NCBI GenBank assembly: GCA_017312345.1
Contig: BLAA01000001.1
Coordinates: 682,001 to 746,000 of the forward strand
Length of the DNA: 64,000 bases
Direction: 5' to 3'
Source of the DNA: Candidatus Denitrolinea symbiosum
GTDB taxonomy: Bacteria > Chloroflexota > Anaerolineae > Anaerolineales > Villigracilaceae
The position numbers and the translations under genes were made by a program. Below, in pieces: positions 1-8,158 of the stretch (positions are counted from its first letter, which is position 1; each line of letters starts with the position of its first letter). The notes under the pieces are model-generated. The model did no database searches. It saw only the letters and a list, made by a program, of their open reading frames with translations, and was not told where the DNA came from.

Positions 1-398
1 TGATGCGGCGGCACGTTCTTGACGGGCAGGATGCGCGGCTCCTCCGCGAGTCCCGCGTCTATTTTGCCGCGCCACTGCGTATATTCGGGCGTCCCTGGTT
101 CGGGACCGATCTCCAGCATCAGGTTGGGCAACACTTCGAGGTTGGCGAAGAGCGTCTGTCCGTGCAGCGCCTGCGCGATCTGCGGCGGGAAGCGCACCTC
201 GGTCTGCTCGTCCGCGAAACGCGGGTCCGTCGCGCCGAGTTGGATGTCGGTCACGATGCCGTAGTAGTTCCAGTCCCCGCTGCGGATGACGACGAACGCG
301 CCCTCCTGAATCTCCTGCGGGGAGACGGTGAGCCGCACGCGGAAGTTTTCTTTCAACCCGCCGCCGACGAGATAGCCGATTTGGGTTCTGTTTTCCAT
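1..398 (-). CDS. herA: HerA-like DNA translocase/ATPase, N-terminal part (cut by window edge)
   Basis: Only the first 132 codons are in the window; the gene continues past base 1. The protein starts MENRTQIGYLVGGGLKENF and then has a beta-rich region (VRLTVSPQEIQEGAFVVI, WNYYGIVTDIQL) typical of the HAS-barrel that precedes the FtsK/HerA-type ATPase domain. HerA family proteins are hexameric DNA translocases that work with the nuclease NurA in DNA end processing. The ATPase motifs would lie outside the window, so the call rests on the N-terminal barrel and on the HAS-barrel and NurA genes upstream on the same strand. The ATG at 398 has an AGAGG ribosome site eight bases upstream. That site abuts the edge of a 98-bp tandem repeat. 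Confidence 0.7.
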   Translation of the reverse strand, partial: MENRTQIGYLVGGGLKENFRVRLTVSPQEIQEGAFVVIRSGDWNYYGIVTDIQLGATDPRFADEQTEVRFPPQIAQALHGQTLFANLEVLPNLMLEIGPEPGTPEYTQWRGKIDAGLAEEPRILPVKNVPPH

Positions 399-407
399 AA
401 AAACCTC

Positions 408-585
408 TTTTTAAACACGAAGGACATAAAGGCAACCAAGGGGGAACGAGGGGGGAGTGGAGTCTTTGATTCCCTTTGTTGCTGGATGAGTTTATTGAGA
501 AAACCTTTTTAAACACGAAGGGCACGAAGGCAACGAAGGGGGACGAGTTTGATTATGGAGTCTTTGAATCCCTTTGTCGCTGGAT
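408..585. repeat. Two tandem copies of a 98-bp repeat (ACGAAGG type)
   Basis: The word TTTTTAAACACGAAGG begins at 408 and again at 506, a period of 98 bp. Each copy continues with ACGAAGG/ACAAAGG-like words every 9-10 bases, then a shared GGAGTCTTTGA-TCCCTTTGT-GCTGGAT segment. The block fills the gap between herA and the GxxExxY gene. The + strand word here matches the minus strand of the repeats at 1010-1326, so the two blocks are inverted relative to each other around the GxxExxY gene. Confidence 0.85.
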
Positions 586-587
586 TG

Positions 588-998
588 TTAGACTACGATT
601 CGCTTAATACCATCTTTGAGATGACGGACGTTGAAGTTGATGAGGAAACCAAGACGGAGTCCACTCAGGCGGAGGTAGGTCATCAATTGGGCTTCGTAGA
701 CAGGATTCATCTTCTCTACGGATTTCAATTCGGCGATCACGAGTTTATTTACCAACAAATCCAAACGCAAGCCCGATTCAAATATCACACCATCGAATTC
801 AATCGGAATCTTCACTTCGGTTTCGGCGAGTGTGCCTTCTTTCTCGATAACATGCTTCACGGCGATCCGATAAACCGACTCAAGTAAACCTGGACCAAGC
901 TTGGTATGCACTTTGAATGCCGCATCCAAAAGTATCTTTCCTGCTTTTTCTGCATCATACGAAACTGGCACATAGAGTCTCTTTGGTGGATTAGTCAT
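588..998 (-). CDS. GxxExxY family protein (PD-(D/E)XK nuclease-like fold)
   Basis: A 136-aa protein. The family name motif is visible as GPGLLESVY (G-x-x-E-x-x-Y) near residues 35-43, preceded by AAFKVHTKLG. A later FESGLRLDLLVNKLVIAELKSV stretch has the D...E-x-K spacing of PD-(D/E)XK nucleases. The cellular role of this family is not established. The start at 998 (ATG) is preferred because GAAGGG lies just upstream; a GTG four codons earlier is possible but has no ribosome site. The gene is visibly AT-richer than its neighbours, interrupts the nurA/HAS-barrel/herA operon, and is bracketed by tandem repeats in inverted orientation, all of which suggest an acquired module. Confidence 0.85.
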   Translation of the reverse strand: MTNPPKRLYVPVSYDAEKAGKILLDAAFKVHTKLGPGLLESVYRIAVKHVIEKEGTLAETEVKIPIEFDGVIFESGLRLDLLVNKLVIAELKSVEKMNPVYEAQLMTYLRLSGLRLGFLINFNVRHLKDGIKRIVV

Positions 999-1009
999 TT
1001 TGCCCTTCA

Positions 1010-1326
1010 CCTTTCATCAAGATCATCTTCAAACAGAATCGAAGCAAACGCCTCTCAACCATCACACAACCAACCTTCGTCGCCTTCGTGCGCCTTCGTG
1101 TTTAAAGGTCTTGCCTTTCCTTCACCAAAATCATCCTCAATCAAACTCGGAGCAAACGCCTCTCATCCATCACACAACCAACCTTCGTCGCCTTTGTGCG
1201 CCTTCGTGTTTAAAGGTCTTGCCTTTCCTTCACCAAAATCATCCTCAATCAAACTCGGAGCGAACGCCTCTCAACCATCACACAACCAACCTTCGTCGCC
1301 TTCGTGCGCCTTCGTGTTTAAAGGTT
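1010..1326. repeat. Nearly three tandem copies of a 108-bp repeat
   Basis: TTTAAAGGT begins at 1101, 1209 and 1317, an exact 108-bp period. The first copy is the most diverged and starts at the GxxExxY start codon region; the last ends at the stop codon of the HAS-barrel gene. On the minus strand each copy reads TTTAAACACGAAGG followed by CGCACGAAGGCGACGAAGG, the same periodic word as the block at 408-585 in the opposite orientation. I see no gene in this stretch: the plus-strand open frames here are products of the repeat. Confidence 0.9.
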
Positions 1327-1911
1327 TTAAACCACTTCTCCCAACGCGCCCAGCACCGCCATCAGCGTCGGATAATCGTCCCGCAGCAGCGTGATCGCTT
1401 CCTGCGTCGCCCGATCCTTCCAGGATTTGTCCTCGCGTGCGGACTGCGCCTGCTGGATATGCGCGGCCAACACTTCGCCGATGGGCAGGTCTTTCGCGTT
1501 CAATATGTGACGGAAATACCCGAACCGCTCCGTGAAGCGCGCCGTGTCCTTCCTGTCGCACAGATAGATCACATCCAAACTCAGCGGCGGACGCGGCGGG
1601 AGCAGGTGGAAGATCCTGCCATCCTGCTCATATCCCACCGCCAGCACAGACATCTCCACGGGGACGATCCTCCGCTCGCGGTTGTCGCGCATCACCTCCT
1701 CGCTGACGTTGTCCGCGGTGACGAGTTGACGCACCAGCCCGTCGTCGTCAATATGGATGTCGTGGATCAGCCCGTAGACCTGATAGCCCTCGCCCAGCGG
1801 GGCGCGCACCAACGCGCCGAAGGAGGGGACGTTCAACTGCGAAACGGAACACCCGACCGTGAATTGGGTCGTCCCCGCGCTCAATAGATGACCGATGATT
1901 TCATGCGTCAT
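1327..1911 (-). CDS. HAS-barrel domain protein associated with HerA/NurA
   Basis: A 194-aa protein starting MTHEIIGHLLSAGTTQFT, with a roughly 95-residue beta-barrel-like N-terminus (FGALVRAPLGEGYQVYGLIHDI) resembling the HAS-barrel of HerA ATPases, followed by an alpha-helical tail. There is no Walker motif, so it is not an ATPase itself. Its ATG overlaps the TGA of nurA by four bases (ATGA at 1908-1911), which implies translational coupling. A separate HAS-barrel protein probably acts as an adaptor in a NurA/HerA complex; that role is inferred from the operon. The open frame extends further upstream, but only the 1911 start fits the overlap. Confidence 0.7.
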   Translation of the reverse strand: MTHEIIGHLLSAGTTQFTVGCSVSQLNVPSFGALVRAPLGEGYQVYGLIHDIHIDDDGLVRQLVTADNVSEEVMRDNRERRIVPVEMSVLAVGYEQDGRIFHLLPPRPPLSLDVIYLCDRKDTARFTERFGYFRHILNAKDLPIGEVLAAHIQQAQSAREDKSWKDRATQEAITLLRDDYPTLMAVLGALGEVV

Positions 1912-3083
1912 TTCGACCTCGTCCTTCCAGCCAGATTTTTGGCCGATTGCTTTGCGGAAATGGAATCCAACTCTTCGTCGTTTCTCAATTGCTCGGCCTG
2001 AAGCATTTGCTCGATCTGCCGCTTCTCCTCGAACGAAACGACCGCGATCTCGTGCGCGCGGTGCAAAATATACGGATAGGGCCGCGCCCCCATGGCCTGA
2101 CATTGCTGGATCAACGCCGCGTGCAACAGGTCCAGTTTCGACTCGTCCTTCGCCACCCATTCGGGGACTTCCACGCGCACGATCGAGGGATGTCTCTCGC
2201 CGCCGACGTTAAGGTAGAAGAAGTGCAGGCTCAAACTTCCCGTGTAGCGGACGCGCGAACTGGATTGGAGCGCGAACACCGCCGAACGCTCGCGGCTTTT
2301 CAGGATCCCGCTGAACAGCCAGCGGTCGGTCACGCCGCGCAGGGGATGTTGGCGGCGGACGTCCTTCATTTGGTCGGGGTCGAGGCGCGTCAGTTCGAGC
2401 AGGCGGACGAGCAGGTCCGCGCCAGGTTTGTCCACGTAGCCAGCCACAATCGCCCCGCGGTTTTGCAGTTGGGACAGAATGGATTTGTGCTCGGTCAACG
2501 TCCGCTGGTATTCCCCCTCGTCCGCGCTTTTCGCTCCCCAGATTTCGACGGGACCGTCGGTGAGCGCGATGAGCGTCCCCGTGTGGTCTTTCGCCAGTTC
2601 GAGCAGTTTCCTCCGCTCGGCGATGTCGCGGCTGAACTCGATGTCGTCCTGTGTGACCGAGCCGGTCTCGGTGTAGAGTTCGTGGTCGAAGAGCAGGCGG
2701 CTGTCGGTGTGGACCTGCGGGGGCGCGCCGGAGTTCAATTTCATCACGATGGCGCCGACGTTGACGAGGCCGAATTGGACGGCCGCGTGCCGGTCGGGGA
2801 GGATCTGGGACCCGTCCGCGGCGAGGAGGACCGCGTCTATGGCCGCGCCCGGCAGAGGGTGAGAGGACGCGAGCGGCTCCGAGAGCGGGACCGCGCAACG
2901 GAGGTTCGCGTCGGCCGCTTTGGCCGCGTCCACTTTGGCGCGCAGGAGGTCCAGTTGACCGTCGAACGCCTCGATCAGTTGACGGGCGAGGGCGCGGCGT
3001 TCGTCGAGGGCCTGCCTGCGTTGGCGCGCGCCCAGTCCGATTTCGCGAATATGCGCGTAGACTTCCTGGAAGTTGATCGGCAT
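1908..3083 (-). CDS. nurA: NurA domain-containing 5'-3' nuclease
   Basis: A 391-aa protein. Family hallmarks visible are AAIDAVLLAADGSQILPDRH near residues 78-97 (the DGS motif with a metal-binding Asp), a mid-protein IALTDGPVEIW (second acidic motif, D-G), and a C-terminal PYPYILHRAHEIAVV. NurA is a manganese-dependent nuclease that works with the HerA translocase in resecting DNA ends. The ATG at 3083 is chosen over a farther-upstream start at 3194 because the upstream residues look non-coding and a good promoter lies between the two. First gene of the operon nurA, HAS-barrel, (GxxExxY), herA. Confidence 0.85.
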   Translation of the reverse strand: MPINFQEVYAHIREIGLGARQRRQALDERRALARQLIEAFDGQLDLLRAKVDAAKAADANLRCAVPLSEPLASSHPLPGAAIDAVLLAADGSQILPDRHAAVQFGLVNVGAIVMKLNSGAPPQVHTDSRLLFDHELYTETGSVTQDDIEFSRDIAERRKLLELAKDHTGTLIALTDGPVEIWGAKSADEGEYQRTLTEHKSILSQLQNRGAIVAGYVDKPGADLLVRLLELTRLDPDQMKDVRRQHPLRGVTDRWLFSGILKSRERSAVFALQSSSRVRYTGSLSLHFFYLNVGGERHPSIVRVEVPEWVAKDESKLDLLHAALIQQCQAMGARPYPYILHRAHEIAVVSFEEKRQIEQMLQAEQLRNDEELDSISAKQSAKNLAGRTRSK

Positions 3084-3113
3084 GGTTATTTTGAATAGAA
3101 CAAATGTATCAGG

Positions 3114-3142
3114 ATTGTACCGACAAAATTGGAAAAATTCAA
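3114..3142 (-). promoter_or_regulatory. Sigma-70-type promoter of the nurA operon
   Basis: On the minus strand TTGAAT (3142-3137) and TACAAT (3119-3114) are separated by exactly 17 bases, about 30 bases upstream of the nurA ATG at 3083. Confidence 0.65.
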
Positions 3143-3205
3143 GCGGGAACTTTTTTTGCCTGGCGGCGTCTTGAGTCGTGAAATTGGAATTCACAAGGAG
3201 TGAAA

Positions 3206-3931
3206 ATGCGTATCAAATCTTTGTTCGTTTTTGTGATCCTGCTGGCGGCCCTGGCGTTGAGCGCCTGCGGGCCGGCGGCTGTCGTCCCCGCGGCTGCCGA
3301 GCGCGTTTTGAGCGTGACCGGAACCGGGCAGGCGTTCATCAAGCCTGATATCGCCTACATTTATGTCGGCGTCCACACCGAGAATCCGACCGCCGCCGAC
3401 GCGGTGTCGGAGAATAACGCTCAGACCGCGAAGGTGATCGACGCGCTCAAGAAGTGGGGCGTGGACGCGAAGGACATCCATACCAGCAATTTCAGCATCT
3501 GGCCGATTGACCGCTATGACCCCGCCACTGGGAGTCCCACCGGCGAGAAGAACTATGCCGTGGATAACACCGTCTATGTGACGGTGCGCGACCTGACCAA
3601 GATCGGCAGCCTGCTCGATACGCTCGTCCAGGCGGGCGCGAACACCATCAATAGCATCCAGTTCGACCTGGCGGATAAGACTGCGGCCATGAAGGAAGCC
3701 CGCGCTGTGGCTATGAAAAACGCCCAGGAGCAGGCGCAGGAACTGGCCGGGCTGGCGAACGTGTCGCTCATGGAGATCACCAACATCTCCTATGCCGACT
3801 CGACGCCCTATGTCTATGCCGAGTTCGGACGCGGCGGCGGAGGCGGCTCGCCCGTCCAGGCCAATGTGCCGATCGAACCCGGGCAGATGACCATCACCGC
3901 GACCGTCAGCGTAACGTACGGGATCAAGTAA
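3206..3931 (+). CDS. SIMPL domain-containing lipoprotein (DUF541)
   Basis: A 241-aa protein with a lipoprotein signal (LAALALSAC, lipobox at about residues 16-19) and then a SIMPL/DUF541 domain: RVLSVTGTGQAFIKPDIAYI is the usual opening, with VSENNAQTAKVIDALKKWGV and ATVSVTYGIK at the end. SIMPL proteins are periplasmic or membrane-anchored; their biochemical role is poorly defined and some relate to oxidative stress or signalling. The ATG at 3206 has AAGGAG at ideal spacing; the GTG at 3200 is too close to it. It stands alone, with a hairpin after the stop. Confidence 0.85.
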   Translation: MRIKSLFVFVILLAALALSACGPAAVVPAAAERVLSVTGTGQAFIKPDIAYIYVGVHTENPTAADAVSENNAQTAKVIDALKKWGVDAKDIHTSNFSIWPIDRYDPATGSPTGEKNYAVDNTVYVTVRDLTKIGSLLDTLVQAGANTINSIQFDLADKTAAMKEARAVAMKNAQEQAQELAGLANVSLMEITNISYADSTPYVYAEFGRGGGGGSPVQANVPIEPGQMTITATVSVTYGIK

Positions 3932-3941
3932 GCCAAACCAG

Positions 3942-3966
3942 CCTCCCCCGCCTTGAGCGGGGGAGG
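3942..3966 (+). terminator. GC-rich hairpin after the SIMPL gene
   Basis: Perfect 10-bp arms (CCTCCCCCGC / GCGGGGGAGG) with a 5-base loop, ten bases after the stop codon. No T-run follows, so intrinsic termination is uncertain. Confidence 0.5.
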
Positions 3967-4007
3967 TTCGCGTTGGGGGGAGATCGTCCCAGCCTCCGCT
4001 CCGAGTT

Positions 4008-4016
4008 TGTTATACT
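4008..4016 (+). promoter_or_regulatory. Extended -10 element (TGTTATACT)
   Basis: TGT-TATACT fits an extended -10 box upstream of the polysaccharide cluster. The leader to the ATG at 4154 contains the repeat element at 4060-4150. Confidence 0.4.
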
Positions 4017-4059
4017 GTGCGTGTTCAGCCAGGTGTGCATGAGAGAGTAGCTTAACTCT

Positions 4060-4150
4060 TTTTTGTACACGGATTTAACGGATTGCACGGACAAACACGG
4101 ATTTTTTTATGGTTCTATCCGCGAGAATCCGTGTACGGATTTGACCCGAC
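4060..4150. repeat. Inverted element with periodic ACGGATT arms, copy 1
   Basis: TGTACACGGATTTAACGGAT and further ACGGA words at about 10-base spacing form the left arm; GAGAATCCGTGTACGGATTT forms the opposing arm. A related element lies at 5573-5650. Both directly precede a start codon. Confidence 0.7.
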
Positions 4151-4153
4151 TCC

Positions 4154-5569
4154 ATGCTTGAAAAGACCTTCCGCATCCTGCGAATTTTCTTCGCCCTCGC
4201 CTCGGCGGCCGCGCTCGCGGCGTACGTCTGGCTGGCGGCGTTCATCCGTCCCACCGGCGACGACTATTGTATCTCGGCGCGGCTGATCGGATTCGATCCG
4301 CTGACGGCGAGTCTCATCAAATATTGGTACACATCGAACCGCTTCTCCAACGAGATTGTGGCGTGGTTCAGCGACCTCTTCGGTCCGCGCGGCGCGGCGC
4401 TGCTCGCCGCCCTCTCCCTCCTGCTCTGGCTCGCGGGGCTGACGTGGCTGCTCTACGAGGCCGCGCGCCTGCTCCGCCTCCGCTGGGATTTTTGGACGGG
4501 GCTCCTCGCCGCCGAGATTGTCGCGCTCGTGTCCTATTACACCGCGCCGAATCTCTTCCAGTCCGTGCAGTGGCGTCCCGGGCTGATGACGTACTTCCTG
4601 CCGCTCGTCATTTTTTCTTTCATCTTCGCGGGCATCCTGCGCGGGACGCGCGTCCTTTCTGCCCGCGCTGGGCTCCGCGCCGCCATCGTCATTCTTTTCT
4701 TCGCCGCGTTCTTCACTGGCGGTCTCTCCGAGACGGCGGGCGCGCTGCACATCTCCATTCTGGGACTCGCGCTCGTCGCCAACTTCCTCTGGAACAAAAC
4801 GCCGACCCGCGCCGCCGCCTTCGTCCTCGTCTCCGCGACGCTGGCGGGCGCGTTGCTGGCGATGATCGGGATGCTGGTCACGCCCGCCAACGCCATCCGC
4901 CTCGACGCCGCGGCCGCGCCGTCCATGCTGGATGTCGTCGCGCGCTCGCTCACCTACGCGGTGCAGTTCCTTTCGGAAGCCGTCCGCCTGCTCAAACTTC
5001 CGCTCGGATTCGCGCTCCTCGCGGGCGCGGCGCTCGCGTATTGCCATTTTCGCTCGGACGAAGTTACCCTGCCGCGCCGCGCCTGGCTGGGACTGATCCT
5101 GGTCCCGCTGCTGACCTACGTCCTGATCGTTGCGGCTTTCGCGCCCAGCGCGTACGGACAATCCTTTCCCGTTGACCGCGTCCGCTTCCCGGCGCACGTC
5201 CTCCTCGCCGCGTCCGCCCTGACGTTCGGCGGGCTGCTCGGATTGTTCGCGACGCGCCTGCCCCAGCCGCTCGGGTCGGCGGCTTTCGTCGCCCTGGCGC
5301 TGTTCGTCCTCGCGCTGTATCCGCTGTGGACGATCCGCAACAACTACAAGTTGATCCCGCAATACCAGCATTACGCCGCGCGGTGGGACGCGCGCGACGC
5401 GCAGATACGCTCTCTCGCCGCCTCGGGCGAGAGGGATATCGTCACGTTTGGCTTGCCCGGCGTGGCGGGCGTCAACGACCTCGGCCCGCGTCCCGGCCAC
5501 TGGATCAACTACTGCGCGGCCATCGTCTACGACGTGGATTCCATCTCCGCCTCGCAAGAGAGCCCGTGA
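4154..5569 (+). CDS. Multi-pass membrane protein, GT-C/DUF6056-like
   Basis: A 471-aa integral membrane protein with about ten hydrophobic segments. TM1 (residues 8-30) is followed at once by RPTGDDYC, with two adjacent acidic residues in the first outer loop, the position where GT-C glycosyltransferases carry their catalytic acids. It also has LFQSVQWRPGLMTYFLPL and a C-terminal soluble tail. GT-C enzymes use polyprenyl-phosphate sugars on the outer face of the membrane, which suits the neighbouring polysaccharide genes, but no specific activity can be assigned. The gene at 61823 has the same arrangement (NDDWY after TM1). No clear Shine-Dalgarno is seen before the ATG; the leader is a repeat element. 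Confidence 0.6.
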   Translation: MLEKTFRILRIFFALASAAALAAYVWLAAFIRPTGDDYCISARLIGFDPLTASLIKYWYTSNRFSNEIVAWFSDLFGPRGAALLAALSLLLWLAGLTWLLYEAARLLRLRWDFWTGLLAAEIVALVSYYTAPNLFQSVQWRPGLMTYFLPLVIFSFIFAGILRGTRVLSARAGLRAAIVILFFAAFFTGGLSETAGALHISILGLALVANFLWNKTPTRAAAFVLVSATLAGALLAMIGMLVTPANAIRLDAAAAPSMLDVVARSLTYAVQFLSEAVRLLKLPLGFALLAGAALAYCHFRSDEVTLPRRAWLGLILVPLLTYVLIVAAFAPSAYGQSFPVDRVRFPAHVLLAASALTFGGLLGLFATRLPQPLGSAAFVALALFVLALYPLWTIRNNYKLIPQYQHYAARWDARDAQIRSLAASGERDIVTFGLPGVAGVNDLGPRPGHWINYCAAIVYDVDSISASQESP

Positions 5570-5572
5570 TTG

Positions 5573-5650
5573 TTTGTACACGGATTTCACGGTTTTTTTA
5601 AATCCGTATAAATTTCTCTTGTCCGCGTAATCCGTGTACTGCATTTCCAC
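5573..5650. repeat. Inverted element with periodic ACGGATT arms, copy 2
   Basis: TTTGTACACGGATTTCACGG on the left and GCGTAATCCGTGTACTG on the right face each other around an AT-rich centre. Same family as 4060-4150. It fills the whole gap between the membrane protein and the sulfotransferase. Confidence 0.7.
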
Positions 5651-5651
5651 C

Positions 5652-6569
5652 ATGACCAACCAACCCCTTCTCGTCACTGGCGCGCACCGCACTGGCACAA
5701 CCTGGGTCGGCAAGATGCTGTCCGCGGGCGGATATGCCTACGTCAGCGAGCCGCTCAATGTGTTGCATCGGCCCGGGGTGATGGGCGCGCCCGTCCGCAG
5801 GTGGTATCAGTACATCACGCGCGAAAACGAAGCCGAGTGCCTCCCCGCGTTTCAAAAGACTCTCGCGCTTCGGTATGGATTGTCCGCCGAGTTGAAATCG
5901 CTCCGCTCGCGGAAAGACTTCCTCCGCATGGGACGCGACCTCGGCATCTTCCTGCGTGGGCGGATCGCGCGCCAGCCCGCGCTGCTCAAAGACCCGTTCG
6001 CGGTCTTCTCCATCCCGTGGTTTGTCGAACGCCTGGACTGCCGCGTCGTCGTGACTGTCCGCCATCCCGCCGCGTTTGCCAGCAGTCTCAAAAAATTGAA
6101 CTGGCCCTTCGACTTCAAAGACCTGCTCGATCAGCCCCTGTTGATGCGCGACCATCTCGAACCCTTCCGCGCGGACATGGAGCGGACGCGTCCCGATGAC
6201 ATTCTCGGCCAGGCCGCGCTGCTGTGGCGGATGGTCTACCGCGTCGTCCATGAGTACGCGGCGCGGGATTCGTCCATCGTCATCGCGCGGCACGAGGACT
6301 TGTCGCGCGATCCCGTCGCGGGATTCGCGCGGGTGTTTGAGTCGCTCGGGTTGGCGTACCCCGCTCAAGTCCAGGAAACGATCCGAAAGTCGTCGAGCGG
6401 AGAGAATCCCGTCGAGTTGTCGAGTCGCAAAGTCCACTCCGTCAAATTGGACAGCCGCGCCAATCTCGAAAATTGGAAGAAGCGTTTGAGCGCGGACGAG
6501 GCCGCGCGCGTCCGCGAGTTGACCGAGGACGCCGCCAGCCTTTTTTACGCCGACGTGAAATGGGAGTGA
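5652..6569 (+). CDS. Sulfotransferase family protein (first of two)
   Basis: A 305-aa protein. The PAPS 5'-phosphosulfate loop is seen as TGAHRTGTTWVGK at residues 9-21, and the 3'-phosphate motif as VVVTVRHPAAFASSLKKLN (Arg and Ser of R-x(7-8)-S). Such enzymes move a sulfuryl group from PAPS to sugar or other hydroxyl acceptors. Its position between a GT-C-like protein and a GT2 glycosyltransferase points to a glycan acceptor. The ATG at 5652 is preferred to an upstream in-frame ATG at 5634 because MTNQPLLVTGAHR is the natural family start. One base separates its stop from the next ATG. Confidence 0.8.
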   Translation: MTNQPLLVTGAHRTGTTWVGKMLSAGGYAYVSEPLNVLHRPGVMGAPVRRWYQYITRENEAECLPAFQKTLALRYGLSAELKSLRSRKDFLRMGRDLGIFLRGRIARQPALLKDPFAVFSIPWFVERLDCRVVVTVRHPAAFASSLKKLNWPFDFKDLLDQPLLMRDHLEPFRADMERTRPDDILGQAALLWRMVYRVVHEYAARDSSIVIARHEDLSRDPVAGFARVFESLGLAYPAQVQETIRKSSSGENPVELSSRKVHSVKLDSRANLENWKKRLSADEAARVRELTEDAASLFYADVKWE

Positions 6570-6570
6570 G

Positions 6571-7356
6571 ATGAAGCCTGCCGCGTTGCCCACCGTTTCG
6601 ATTGTGACGCCGTCGTTCAACCAGGCGCGGTTTTTGGAAGCCGCGATCCAGTCGGCGCTTTCGCAGGATTATCCGCGCATCGAATACATTATTGTGGACG
6701 GCGGCTCGACGGACGGCTCGCTGGACATTATCCAAAAATACGCCGACCGACTCGCCTGGTGGGTGAGCGAAAAAGACCGCGGGCAGACCGACGCGATCAA
6801 CAAGGGATTCGCGCGCGCGTCGGGACAGATCTTCGCGTGGATCAATTCGGACGATACGTACGAGCCGCGCGCTGTGGGACAGGCTGTGCGGTTTTTGCTG
6901 GATCATCCCGAAGTGGGCATGGTCTACGCGGACTGCAACTACATCAACGAGCAGGGACGCGTCATCGGCAAATTCCCCGCCGCGCAGACGGACCTGCCGC
7001 GCCTGCGCCGCGGCTACGTCCATATCCCGCAGCAGACGATGTTCTTCCGCGCCGAGTTGTGGAAGCAGGTTGGTCCGCTCGACCCGTCGTTCTATTTCGC
7101 GATGGACTATGATCTGTGGACGCGCATCGCCGCGCGCGCCGAGCTGCGCTATCTCGCGGGGCAGACGTGGGCGAATTTCCGCATCCACGCCTCGGGCAAG
7201 ACCGTCGCCGCCGACGACCGCTGCTGGCCCGAGATGCTGCGCGTCCACTACCGCGACGGCGGCTCGTTCTTCTCGCCCATCGTGGCGAAGTATTACGTCC
7301 GCAAACTCATCGCCCCGCTGTGGAACTGGAGATTCAGAAAAAGGCTTGGCGTATAA
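6571..7356 (+). CDS. Glycosyltransferase family 2
   Basis: A 261-aa GT-A fold enzyme: PTVSIVTPSFNQARFLEAAI opens the nucleotide-binding domain, VDGGSTDGS follows at about residues 45-53, and AWINSDDTY supplies the D-x-D-like metal site near residue 92. YFAMDYDLWTRIA resembles the acceptor-side motif of many GT2 enzymes. It probably adds one sugar of the surface polysaccharide on the cytoplasmic face from an NDP-sugar. No membrane segment is seen. Confidence 0.85.
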   Translation: MKPAALPTVSIVTPSFNQARFLEAAIQSALSQDYPRIEYIIVDGGSTDGSLDIIQKYADRLAWWVSEKDRGQTDAINKGFARASGQIFAWINSDDTYEPRAVGQAVRFLLDHPEVGMVYADCNYINEQGRVIGKFPAAQTDLPRLRRGYVHIPQQTMFFRAELWKQVGPLDPSFYFAMDYDLWTRIAARAELRYLAGQTWANFRIHASGKTVAADDRCWPEMLRVHYRDGGSFFSPIVAKYYVRKLIAPLWNWRFRKRLGV

Positions 7357-7520
7357 TTTGGAGATTGGTAATTGGTGATTAGAGATTGGTAATTGGAGAT
7401 TGGAGATTGACCTTTCTCCGCATCGCCACTGAACACCGATCACTGAACACCGATCACTGAACACCGATCACTGAACACCGATCACTGAACACCGATCACT
7501 GATCACTGATCACTGATTAC
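7357..7520. repeat. Low-complexity syllable repeats upstream of the Wzz-like gene
   Basis: Two adjoining runs. 7357-7410 is built from GGAGATTGG / TAATTGG words. 7423-7520 is built from CACTGAACACCGAT repeated with a 14-base period, then CACTGAT repeats. The second run ends nine bases before the ATG at 7529. No gene and no clear ribosome site are visible here. Confidence 0.85.
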
Positions 7521-7528
7521 TGCCCCCC

Positions 7529-8158
7529 ATGTCCCTCCTCTTCTCCCCTCCCTCTCTCGACGACCTGATCCGCCTCCTGCGCGCCTGGCGTTTCTGGATT
7601 CTCGCCGCGTTGATCGGCGGACTCGTCGGCGCGGCGGTTTATCGTCTCGCGCCGCCGCCGTATCGGGCGCGCGCCGTCGTCAACGTGGACTTCAACCTCG
7701 AGGAGGCCTGGCCGCAGGAGATTGACCGTCAGCAGTTTTACTATCTCGAACGCGAGACGCGCAAGCTGGAGGAGATCGCCTGGTCCGACGCGGTCTTGCA
7801 GGCGGTCGCCGCGGCTGACGGCAGAGCGACCGTCCGCGAACTGCGTGAGGGGAAACTGTGGCTCAGTCAACCCGCCGAGGCGGGTTGGAGTTTCTACGCC
7901 GACGACAGGAACGCCCAACGCGCCGAGACTTTGGCCTCCGCGTGGGCGCGTTCGTTTGCAGACGCGGCTCAGGCGAACATCAACTCGCAAAGCGGATTGA
8001 ACTCCTTCATCCGAATCGAAGTCACGCAAGCCGCAGACCTGTCCGCGCGGAGAAGCGCGCCGCTCAGTTCGTACCTGCTGGCGGGGACGCTCGCGGCGTG
8101 GTTCCTCGGCGCGTTCGCCGTTTTATTTTTCGCGCCACGAGATCGCCGCAATTCGTAG
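7529..8158 (+). CDS. Wzz-like polysaccharide chain-length/biosynthesis protein
   Basis: A 209-aa protein with the two-TM layout of the Wzz/PCP family: a cytoplasmic N-terminus, TM1 at about residues 22-40 (FWILAALIGGLVGAAVY), a periplasmic region of about 140 residues with YRARAVVNVDFN at its start, and TM2 near the end (YLLAGTLAAWFLGAFAVLFF). Such proteins set polymer length or assist export. It lacks a C-terminal BY-kinase domain. It sits directly before the polymerase/ligase-like gene. Its leader is a simple repeat. Confidence 0.7.
   Translation: MSLLFSPPSLDDLIRLLRAWRFWILAALIGGLVGAAVYRLAPPPYRARAVVNVDFNLEEAWPQEIDRQQFYYLERETRKLEEIAWSDAVLQAVAAADGRATVRELREGKLWLSQPAEAGWSFYADDRNAQRAETLASAWARSFADAAQANINSQSGLNSFIRIEVTQAADLSARRSAPLSSYLLAGTLAAWFLGAFAVLFFAPRDRRNS

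Noticed and set aside
1000..1887. Long plus-strand frames across the 108-bp repeats (up to 295 aa)
   Set aside because: They are products of the repeat period being divisible by three and run antisense to the HAS-barrel gene. Composition is low-complexity and no start or family features fit.
4115..5713. 532-aa minus-strand frame opposite the membrane protein
   Set aside because: Arg/Glu/Gln-rich mirror of a GC-rich coding frame. The plus frame has TM helices and sensible context.
7423..7520. CRISPR-like tandem repeats (CACTGAACACCGAT)
   Set aside because: A 14-base period with no spacers; it is a simple tandem repeat.
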